Positions 1 to 5,303 of a DNA stretch of 5,665 nucleotides are shown in pieces (positions within the stretch are counted from its first letter, which is position 1; each line of letters opens with the position of its first letter). Location: the NCBI GenBank assembly GCA_947476515.1, contig CANJQZ010000139.1, forward strand, positions 1-5,665, read 5' to 3'. The notes under the pieces were generated by a model. It was given only the letters and a program-made list of their open reading frames with translations, had not been told where the DNA came from and ran no database searches. Origin of the DNA: Flavobacteriales bacterium (lineage in GTDB: Bacteria; Bacteroidota; Bacteroidia; Flavobacteriales_D; Crocinitomicaceae). Made by a program: the position numbers and the translations under genes.

Positions 1-345
1 AATCAAACCGTTTGTGCGGGAACTGGTGTTACTTTATCAGGATCGGGAGCTACTTCCTATGTTTGGAATAATGGTGTAACTAATGCTACTGCATTCACAC
101 CAGTGGCAACACAAAACTATACCGTAACAGGAACGGATGCTAATGGATGTACAAATACAGCACAAGTAACGGTTACGGTAAATGCCTTGCCAACCGTAAG
201 TGCGGGTGCTAATCAAACCGTTTGTGCGGGAACTGGTGTTACTTTATCAGGATCGGGAGCTACTTCCTATGTTTGGAATAATGGTGTAACTAATGCTACT
301 GCATTCACGCCCGTGGCGACTCAAAACTATACCGTAACGGGAATT
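1..345 (+). repeat. Tandem 210-bp repeat inside the surface-protein gene
   Basis: Two in-frame units start at 1 and 211, a period of 210 bp or 70 codons. Bases 1-98 and 211-308 are identical, including all synonymous positions. Similarity then continues with scattered changes (the copies differ at 99/309 and 102/312, for example) and fades after about 345, where the second unit changes from TDANGC to IDSNLC. The first unit begins at the window edge, so more copies probably lie upstream. Confidence 0.9.
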
Positions 346-1005
346 GATTCAAATTTATGCTCAAACAGTGATACAATGTATCTTACTGTAAATGAAAGTT
401 CCTCTAGTTTTTTAAATCAGATAGCTTGTGATTTTTATACTCTAAATGGTCAAAATTATACGCAATCAGGAACATATATACAAACTCTAACCAATGCTTT
501 AGGGTGTGATTCAACGCTTAACTTGAATTTAACTATGAATTATTCCCCAATAACTCCCCTTGTCAGTGTAACAAATGATGTGAATTTCTCAACAATAGAT
601 CAATTGAATGCAAGCTACCAATGGATTATATGTTCTGATAATACAAATATTCTAGGAGCTGTATCAAATATTTATACGGCTACTTCTAATGGCCTGTATG
701 GAGTAATTGTAAGTAATACTTGTGGGACCGACACCTCCAATTGCATTACCATTGACAACATCGGATTAAATGAAATATATAATAGTGCGATTGTTATTTA
801 TCCGAATCCCACATTTAATTTTATTAAAATCATTGGACTTAATAAAATAGGAACTGATTTTGAAGTCAGCGATGGGCAAGGAAGAATATTGAAAAATGGT
901 AATATCTCATCTTTAAATTCAATTATTGATATAGGTTCTTTTGAGAATGGCATATATTGGGTCAATTTAAAAGAATTAGGCGTTTATGAGATTGTTAAGG
1001 AGTGA
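1..1005 (+). CDS. T9SS-sorted surface/secreted protein with Ig-like repeats (3' part only)
   Basis: The frame is open from the first base, so the start lies upstream; 334 residues are visible. The order is: one complete 70-residue repeat (1-70), a second that begins identically and then diverges (71 to about 135), a Cys-x-n-Cys module of the CDxYTxNGQxYTQSGTY...GCDS type (about 143-180), a YQWxxC...NGxYGVxVSNxCGTDTSNC module (about 205-250), and a C-terminal domain (about 264-334) with the IYPNPT motif, a GQGRIL strand and a final GIYWVNL...IVKE. That tail is the T9SS type A sorting domain of Bacteroidota, which directs passage across the outer membrane and is normally cleaved as the protein is attached to the surface or released. 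The repeats resemble Ig/PKD-like beta-sandwich stalks; each carries two Cys that could form a disulfide. Function is probably adhesive or structural; any catalytic domain would lie upstream and is not visible. Confidence 0.9.
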   Translation, partial: NQTVCAGTGVTLSGSGATSYVWNNGVTNATAFTPVATQNYTVTGTDANGCTNTAQVTVTVNALPTVSAGANQTVCAGTGVTLSGSGATSYVWNNGVTNATAFTPVATQNYTVTGIDSNLCSNSDTMYLTVNESSSSFLNQIACDFYTLNGQNYTQSGTYIQTLTNALGCDSTLNLNLTMNYSPITPLVSVTNDVNFSTIDQLNASYQWIICSDNTNILGAVSNIYTATSNGLYGVIVSNTCGTDTSNCITIDNIGLNEIYNSAIVIYPNPTFNFIKIIGLNKIGTDFEVSDGQGRILKNGNISSLNSIIDIGSFENGIYWVNLKELGVYEIVKE

Positions 1006-1031
1006 TCTAAATTAGTTATTTAAATTGCAGT

Positions 1032-1094
1032 ATTATGCTGCGCATGTCCCCTGCGCATTGGGCATTCCAGGAAGGAGTGTGAGAAACATAATGA
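1032..1094 (+). repeat. Interspersed palindromic repeat, copy 1 (modules a and b)
   Basis: Module a (1032-1069) matches 4922-4959 with one difference and 4778-4817 with several. Its core is TGCGCA (1039-1044), a 7-base spacer, then TGCGCA (1052-1057), which can pair as a short hairpin like a REP element. Module b (1074-1094, 21 bases ending in ACATAATGA) recurs exactly at 4822-4842. All copies in the window have the same orientation. It follows the surface-protein stop by about 26 bases. Confidence 0.75.
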
Positions 1095-1124
1095 GAATGA
1101 CGCTCTCGCTCCAGCTCTAACCTC

Positions 1125-1197
1125 CTCGCCCTGAGTTCATCGAAGGGTATGTCCAGCCTCTAACGCTAAGCTTCTCGCCCTGAGTTTATCGAAGGGT
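1125..1197. repeat. Two CCCTGAGTTYATCGAAGGG elements
   Basis: CCCTGAGTTCATCGAAGGG lies at 1129-1147 and CCCTGAGTTTATCGAAGGG at 1178-1196, 49 bases apart. The shared block is 1125-1148 versus 1174-1197 with one mismatch. The outer CCCT/AGGG arms pair, giving an imperfect hairpin. From memory, CCCTGAG...CGAAGGG elements are dispersed in intergenic DNA of many bacteria; I cannot count copies outside this window. Confidence 0.75.
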
Positions 1198-1354
1198 CGC
1201 TCTTATTCTCCCTAGGGGTCGATAAATCTAACTTTTATAGGGGTTTGGAGGGAACCTACTTAGTTAAAATTGGAATATATTAAAATTCAAACTTTCTTAA
1301 TCAAGGCTAATTTAAATTTAGGATTTTATCTCTATTTTTACTAAAAATTGATTT

Positions 1355-2836
1355 TTGAGTAGGAGAAAAGTAGTTTTATTAATGGTGTTTGTTTGTTCTT
1401 TTTTGGAACTACATGCACAGCATTTAGAGGAAAATAATGCTCAAATAGCTGAAATAAAACAGCAACTAATAGATCAAAATTTAAAGTTTCCATCAAGTCA
1501 AGAATTGACCAATTCACAGAACGAACTTTACAAAAAGAAGCATAAGCAAAAAATTGAAGCTGAATTGAAAATGTTGAATTCCAAATCAATTATTGCCACA
1601 GGCGAATTGTATATCAAAGTCAATTCAATTTTTGACCGAATTGTAAAGCTAAACCCTGGAATTCCACAAAATACCCGTTTGGTGTTGTATCGCTCCAATG
1701 ATTTCAATGCATTCACGATGGGTGACAACCTAATTTTTGTGCATGTAGGATTATTAAATGATTTAAAAAATGAAGCACAAATTGCCTTAGTTATCAGTCA
1801 TGAAATTGCCCACAACACCTTGCATCATGTTGAAGAATCGATAGTTGAGTCGATAAAAAATGAAACGGACAAAAACATTGAAAAAGAAATCGATGGAATT
1901 TTAAGGACTAGTTATGGTCAAGTAAGCGCACTAAACGCTTTACTATTACCCCGTATTTTGGAATCTCGCGAAAAATCCAGAAGTCATGAATTTGAAGCTG
2001 ACTCGCTTGGATTGATGTATTTAAAAGAAGCTCATTTCAATTATATAGATGCGCTTTCGATGTTTCATGCCATGGAAAAAAGAAGTAAAAACATGAGTGA
2101 TTCGTTAAATTATAAAACCTACTTTCATTTTCAATCAATACCTTCCATAGAAACTTTGGATACAGAATATGTGCGAGAAAGTTCGTTGGGTACATTTACT
2201 AAAGATGAATCAAAATTATCTTATTTAGCAACCCATCCCTATGATAGAGAACGATTCTATAAATTGGCGAATCTCTTAAATTTAGACACCACTTTTTCAA
2301 AATACGCCCCAAATTATGATGAAAATTATAAGCATATAGATCGGCAAGTTGGAATAGAAATGATTCAAAATTCATGGGTAAACAAGAATTTTTCTGAAGT
2401 TATTTATCACTCTTTAAAATTTTTAGAAAATCACAGCGATAACAAAGAAGCAAAAGAGCATTTGATGTTAGCATTCAAAGCCTTGAGTTACCTTAAGAAA
2501 AAGCGAATCGCAGGAAAATATCTTCAGTTACAAAACCCAAAATTTCCTGAAGATTTTGATCGTATTTGTGCGCTTTCTTACGCTATCTCGCCAACAGATT
2601 GTGACAATCTTTTTTCGCTTTACAAAAATGAAATTCCTACCTTAGAATCGCCAGGAAATGAAATGTTAGCAATTATTCTTTTGGCTGAAAGTGAAGACTA
2701 TCCAACTCTTGATGTGACTTGGAAAGAAAACAAAGAAGCGATTTACCTTTCAAATTATAGTTTTATTCTTGAAGAAATTGAGCGATATTTGTACGCAAAT
2801 AAAAAACTAACCTTTGTAAAACCAAAAAATAAATAA
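1355..2836 (+). CDS. Secreted M48-family zinc metallopeptidase
   Basis: This 493-residue protein belongs to peptidase family M48 (the HtpX/Ste24/BepA/Oma1 group). Residues 1-22 form a signal peptide: n-region SRRK, hydrophobic core, end at HAQ. No lipobox Cys is present, so a periplasmic location is likely. The catalytic motif HEIAH is at 149-153 (zinc ligands H149 and H153, general base E150). The third ligand is probably E212 in HEFEAD (211-216), and an ATHP motif follows at 292-295, as usual in M48. The NAFT (about 118-121) and GLL segments before the active site also fit. The C-terminal third is helical and possibly TPR-like, as in BepA-type proteases. The start is TTG at 1355, chosen because an in-frame TGA lies just upstream (1349-1351) and the first ATG (1382) would remove the basic n-region. 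Its stop abuts the next gene. A role in envelope protein quality control is inferred; substrates are unknown. Confidence 0.88.
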   Translation: MSRRKVVLLMVFVCSFLELHAQHLEENNAQIAEIKQQLIDQNLKFPSSQELTNSQNELYKKKHKQKIEAELKMLNSKSIIATGELYIKVNSIFDRIVKLNPGIPQNTRLVLYRSNDFNAFTMGDNLIFVHVGLLNDLKNEAQIALVISHEIAHNTLHHVEESIVESIKNETDKNIEKEIDGILRTSYGQVSALNALLLPRILESREKSRSHEFEADSLGLMYLKEAHFNYIDALSMFHAMEKRSKNMSDSLNYKTYFHFQSIPSIETLDTEYVRESSLGTFTKDESKLSYLATHPYDRERFYKLANLLNLDTTFSKYAPNYDENYKHIDRQVGIEMIQNSWVNKNFSEVIYHSLKFLENHSDNKEAKEHLMLAFKALSYLKKKRIAGKYLQLQNPKFPEDFDRICALSYAISPTDCDNLFSLYKNEIPTLESPGNEMLAIILLAESEDYPTLDVTWKENKEAIYLSNYSFILEEIERYLYANKKLTFVKPKNK

Positions 2837-4414
2837 ATGAAAAATGTAAAAATGTTGCTGTTTGCATTGCTTATGAGCGTGTTATCAGTAAATGCCCAAC
2901 AGGCGAGTGTGGAGAATGTATTGAACTTAAGAACCGCTAAACATTCAGGACAAATTATTGAGAACAACAAACTTGTTGGCTACTTTATTTTCTTTACCAA
3001 GGAGAAAGTAGATAAAAATAATACGGCTTATGAAATTGAAATGTTTGATGATAATTACAATCCTTCATCGAATTTTGAAATTTTAAGACCAAAAAATTCT
3101 ATTCTCTTAGAAATGGTATATAATGGAAGCGTTTTTATGTTACATTTTTATGATTCAAAAACAGGCTATGAGTTTGTTACATTTGATAGAAGTGGCGATA
3201 TGAAAGGTTCTAAATCTATAAGTAAAGATGAAATTAGTAAGTGGGATTTGAATAAAGTTGCGATGAATTTGCAATCAGCAACAGAGAACATTTCCATCTA
3301 TCCAAATGGAGATAAAGGATTTATTCGTTCAACTTTCACTAAAAACAAAAAAGTAGGATATGAAATTGTAGCTTATGACAACGAAGCAAATGAAGTTTGG
3401 AGTTACCAATCAAATGAATCTTCAGATATGTTGGAAATGATAGAAATTAATGATATTTCAGCTAATTATTTAACAGCAACTGTAACCAAGAAAAAAAACA
3501 TGACAACTCGAGAAATGTCAAATTATTTGCTTTTACTTAATTTATCTGATGGATCAAAAATTACAGAAATAAGTATGGGAGATGATGCAACTGGTTTACG
3601 ATCATTACTTAAATCATTCTTAAATGAAAGCAAAAAAAACATTACGATTGTTGGTGAATACTATAAACCTAATGATGATATTGTTAAAGATAAAAGTCAA
3701 GGGTTATTTATGCAAGAAATTTCATTAGAAGGGGAAGATTTAGGTGTTACCAACTACGCTTGGAAAGGTGATATTGATCAATTTGTATCACTAACTGATG
3801 AAGATGGGAAAAAAGAGCGCCCATTTTATGCGTTTTTTCATGATGTAATCGTATCTAAAAATGGACATATTTTCTTGATTGGTGAGCAATTTTTGAAACA
3901 AGTAAGTGCTGGAGGAATCGCAATGCAAATTGCAGCAGGCGCTTTGGGTGGTTCAACAAACGCTTCTGCTTTTGAAATGTTGTTAGGTGACATGATTGTT
4001 GTGGAATTTGATGAAAAAAAGAATTTAGTTGATTTTAAAAAGGTTGAAAAGAAAAAAACTAACATCATACTTCCATCAGGTATGGGTATATATGGTTCTA
4101 CAACTTTGGGTTATTACATCAAATCTCTTGGAGCTTTTGATTATTCTTTCACATCTAGAAATAATGAAAAAGATTATTATGATGTAATTTATATTGATGC
4201 CAATAGAAAAGAAGATGATAAATCAGCGAAAAGCGATTTAATGGTTGGTGTAATTTCAATTAAAGCAGGTAAGGTTACAGAAAATAGAATTCCCATAAGC
4301 TGTGAATCAAAATATTGGTGGATCCAACCCGGTAAACCAGGTTACATTTCAGTTTCAGAATATTATCGAAAAGAAAACAAAATCGATATGCGTTTGGAAA
4401 AATTGACATATTAA
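2837..4414 (+). CDS. Exported protein of unknown function
   Basis: This 525-residue protein begins with ATG immediately after the peptidase TAA, with no spacing, so the two are probably co-transcribed and perhaps translationally coupled. Residues 1-21 are a clear signal peptide (MKNVK, hydrophobic stretch, end at NAQ) without a lipobox, pointing to the periplasm or beyond. The rest is rich in short beta-strand patterns; ITIVGEYY (about 269) and GHIFLIGEQF (343-352) look like repeated strands of a propeller-like fold, which is only an inference. A Gly/Ala-rich hydrophobic patch (359-372, GGIAMQIAAGALGG) interrupts the otherwise polar sequence, and basic runs such as KKVEKKK follow it. No enzymatic motif is recognisable, and I cannot assign a family. 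There is no T9SS sorting domain at the end. Confidence 0.85.
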   Translation: MKNVKMLLFALLMSVLSVNAQQASVENVLNLRTAKHSGQIIENNKLVGYFIFFTKEKVDKNNTAYEIEMFDDNYNPSSNFEILRPKNSILLEMVYNGSVFMLHFYDSKTGYEFVTFDRSGDMKGSKSISKDEISKWDLNKVAMNLQSATENISIYPNGDKGFIRSTFTKNKKVGYEIVAYDNEANEVWSYQSNESSDMLEMIEINDISANYLTATVTKKKNMTTREMSNYLLLLNLSDGSKITEISMGDDATGLRSLLKSFLNESKKNITIVGEYYKPNDDIVKDKSQGLFMQEISLEGEDLGVTNYAWKGDIDQFVSLTDEDGKKERPFYAFFHDVIVSKNGHIFLIGEQFLKQVSAGGIAMQIAAGALGGSTNASAFEMLLGDMIVVEFDEKKNLVDFKKVEKKKTNIILPSGMGIYGSTTLGYYIKSLGAFDYSFTSRNNEKDYYDVIYIDANRKEDDKSAKSDLMVGVISIKAGKVTENRIPISCESKYWWIQPGKPGYISVSEYYRKENKIDMRLEKLTY

Positions 4415-4539
4415 GTTATCCTGGAAAACTTAATTTAATAATTGGGAATTTAAATGTGGATAGTAAATTTCTTGAAGACCTTGGTGAACTGAGTTTTATA
4501 AAAATAGATCTATGTATAAACAATGTGTCGATGAATTAA
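4414..4539 (+). pseudogene. Possible decayed leucine-rich-repeat gene fragment
   Basis: Just past the preceding stop, and in a different frame, 42 codons run to TAA at 4537 and read like protein, for example LNLIIGNLNV then FLEDLGELSFIKIDL. This resembles the strand-loop rhythm (IxGNLxV...LEDLGELxFIxxDL) of leucine-rich repeats in Bacteroidota proteins. After the stop the same frame continues with IHLRGSSVVF to 4575, also LRR-like, before a second stop. No start codon, signal peptide or ribosome site is associated. It may be the eroded end of a lost gene, but the stretch is short and AT-rich, so chance is a real alternative. Confidence 0.25.
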
Positions 4540-4553
4540 ATTAAAATTCACCT

Positions 4554-4576
4554 CCGAGGAAGTTCGGTAGTTTTTT
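4554..4576 (+). terminator. Weak candidate terminator for the peptidase operon
   Basis: CCGA (4554-4557), a six-base loop and TCGG (4564-4567) form a short stem, extendable with a bulge by CT/AG. A run of six T follows at 4571-4576. The stem is small; the hairpin at 4626-4654 is the better terminator. Confidence 0.3.
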
Positions 4577-4625
4577 AAAATTGATGAGGGTACTAATTCG
4601 GGTACCAAAATATAACCCGGGTGCT

Positions 4626-4654
4626 AAAAAGGGTATCATTAGATACCCTTTTTT
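4626..4654. terminator. Strong intrinsic terminator, probably bidirectional
   Basis: GGGTATC (4631-4637), loop ATTA, and GATACCC (4642-4648) form a perfect stem flanked by five A on the left and six T on the right, so the stem extends through A-T pairs. This is a classic Rho-independent form and could work in both directions. It lies about 210 bases after the unknown-protein gene and is the best stop for that operon. On the minus strand it follows the repeat array downstream of the tRNA. Confidence 0.8.
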
Positions 4655-4678
4655 GTGACCACCTCAGAATTACCATCT

Positions 4679-4777
4679 CATTGGGCATTCCAAGCATAGA
4701 ACCCAAACTGCTTTGCAGTTATCGAGTTTTTCCTTTTAAATTGCTTTTCAAAATAAACTTTAACCGCTTTAAAAGGA
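4679..4777 (+). repeat. Repeat copy A (truncated module a plus module c)
   Basis: This 99-base block matches 4946-5044 with three mismatches (4721, 4723, 4725). Only the last part of module a (CATTGGGCATTCCA) is present. Module c holds the AACTGC-TTT-GCAGTT hairpin, a T-rich tract, then a stretch ending TTTAAAAGGA. The three changes fall in what would be the outer stem of the hairpin, so that stem is lost here while the inner stem stays intact. Confidence 0.9.
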
Positions 4778-4842
4778 ATTATGCTACGCATGTTCCCAAC
4801 GCATTGGGCATTTTCCATAATGGAGTGTGAGAAACATAATGA
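4778..4842 (+). repeat. Interspersed repeat, copy 2 (modules a and b)
   Basis: It begins directly at the end of copy A. Module a (4778-4817) resembles 1032-1069 but has changes that destroy the TGCGCA/TGCGCA pairing (TACGCA, AACGCA). Module b (4822-4842) is identical to 1074-1094. The flanking sequence 4871-4899, rich in CTCTA, resembles the CTCTAAC tracts after copy 1. Confidence 0.75.
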
Positions 4843-4921
4843 AAGCGAAGAAAAACCAATTGGAGTATTTTGCTCTAACTCTAGCCTCTAGCTCTAAGTC
4901 TGTTTTTGTCACCCCTTCAGG

Positions 4922-5044
4922 ATTATGCTGCGCATGTTCCCTGCGCATTGGGCATTCCAAGCATAGAACCCAAACTGCTTTGCAGTTTTTGGGTTTTTCC
5001 TTTTAAATTGCTTTTCAAAATAAACTTTAACCGCTTTAAAAGGA
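4922..5044 (+). repeat. Repeat copy B (full module a plus module c)
   Basis: Module a (4922-4959) has the intact TGCGCA (4929-4934)/TGCGCA (4942-4947) hairpin core. Module c runs to 5044, where the match with copy A ends within the T-tract of the tRNA terminator (minus strand). Confidence 0.9.
4967..5004 (+). terminator. Rightward terminator-like hairpin within repeat copy B
   Basis: AACCC and AAACTGC (4967-4978) pair with GCAGTTT (4982-4988) and GGGTT (4991-4995) around a TTT loop with a two-base bulge. T5, CC and T4 follow. It has the form of a Rho-independent terminator for plus-strand transcripts, yet no plus-strand gene lies nearby upstream. Confidence 0.5.
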
Positions 5045-5070
5045 AAAACCCAGCACTTTCGTGCTGGGTT
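5038..5070 (-). terminator. Intrinsic terminator of the tRNA-Arg gene
   Basis: On the minus strand, seven bases after the tRNA 3' end, AACCCAGCAC (5070-5061), loop GAAA and GTGCTGGGTT (5056-5047) form a perfect 10-bp stem. It is followed by T-rich sequence (T5, CC, T4). The GAAA tetraloop adds stability. The plus-strand side (CTTTTT at 5071-5076) is also T-rich. Confidence 0.88.
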
Positions 5071-5077
5071 CTTTTTG

Positions 5078-5151
5078 TGACCCCGGAGGGATTCTAACCC
5101 CCAACCCTCAGAGCCGAAATCTGATGCGCTATACAGTTGCGCCACGGGGCC
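5078..5151 (-). tRNA. tRNA-Arg (anticodon UCG)
   Basis: The 74-nt minus-strand sequence folds as a complete cloverleaf. The acceptor stem GGCCCCG/CGGGGUC has one G-U pair. The D-stem is GCGC/GCGC with a 9-nt loop, the anticodon stem is UCAGA/UCUGA with loop UUUCGGC, the variable loop has 5 nt, and the T-stem is GGGGG/CCCUC with one G-U pair. The anticodon UCG (plus strand 5115-5117) reads CGA and probably other CGN codons. A20, C35 and G36 fit arginine identity, and A73 is the discriminator. CCA is not encoded. Oddity: the D-loop has G18-U19 instead of G18-G19, and the T-loop is UUAGAAU, with A56 instead of C56. The two changes match each other as a U19-A56 pair, and A15-U48 and G18-U55 are kept, so I regard it as functional. 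Confidence 0.93.
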
Positions 5152-5161
5152 GATTGAGTGA

Positions 5162-5169
5162 CAAAATTA
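5162..5169 (-). promoter_or_regulatory. Likely -7 box of the tRNA-Arg promoter
   Basis: On the minus strand TAATTTTG matches the flavobacterial -7 consensus TAnnTTTG, ending ten bases before the mature tRNA 5' end. No clear TTG -33 element is present at the usual distance. Confidence 0.5.
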
Positions 5170-5259
5170 GTATTAATTTTAGAATAAAGATCTTAAACTT
5201 TAGTAAGTACTTGTAGTAATAATTAGAATGGAGCAATACAACTATTAAAAGAAAACACC

Positions 5260-5267
5260 TACATTTG
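5260..5267 (+). promoter_or_regulatory. Possible -7 box for the solute-binding protein gene
   Basis: TACATTTG matches TAnnTTTG and would give a leader of about 30 bases before the ATG at 5304. A TTG -33 element at proper spacing is not visible, so support rests on one box and its position. Confidence 0.35.
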
Positions 5268-5303
5268 GATTGGTATGAAGTTGTATTAATTTGAATTATT
5301 TAG

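Larger units (their letters stand above)
1006..1354. other. Non-coding repeat-bearing intergenic region
   Basis: No convincing reading frame occurs between the surface-protein stop and the peptidase start. The left half holds the palindromic repeat (1032-1094) and two CCCTGAG elements (1125-1197). At 1210-1217 there is an 8-bp palindrome, CCCTAGGG, and the heptamer TAGGGGT occurs at 1213 and 1238. The right part, about 1260-1354, is very AT-rich and should contain the promoter of the peptidase gene, but I found no exact TAnnTTTG box there. I see no T-tract hairpin terminator immediately after the stop at 1005. Confidence 0.6.

Noticed and set aside
1341..1728. Minus-strand open frames opposite the start of the peptidase gene.
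   Set aside because: They lie antisense to a well-supported gene with clear M48 motifs and show no recognisable protein pattern.
4588..4637. Four GGGTRC-like words at 4588, 4600, 4619 and 4631 as an operator array.
   Set aside because: The last word is part of the terminator stem, the others are short and unevenly spaced (12, 19, 12), and no promoter or gene start lies nearby.
4679..5044. Possible CRISPR array from repeated units.
   Set aside because: Units are about 99 bases long, only two are near-complete, spacing is irregular, and the repeats contain terminator-like hairpins. No cas gene is present.
4650..5082. attL/attR pair of an integrated element at the tRNA-Arg 3' end.
   Set aside because: The exact match is only 11 bases, the enclosed segment is about 0.4 kb with no integrase, and much of the match is a T-run typical of tRNA flanks. 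It is kept only as a low-interest observation.
4621..5097. Short open frames on the plus strand across the repeat cluster (about 60-70 codons), two of them sharing a peptide segment.
   Set aside because: Shared residues come only from the duplicated non-coding repeat. The frames run through terminator hairpins, begin at unconvincing starts and have no ribosome site or signal of coding use.
4909..5145. A 78-codon minus-strand open frame.
   Set aside because: It lies over the tRNA-Arg gene, its terminator and the repeat, so it is an accidental open frame.
5078..5151. Reading the altered D- and T-loops as a tRNA pseudogene.
   Set aside because: All stems pair, the two unusual bases complement each other, and the gene has a promoter box and a strong terminator in the right places.
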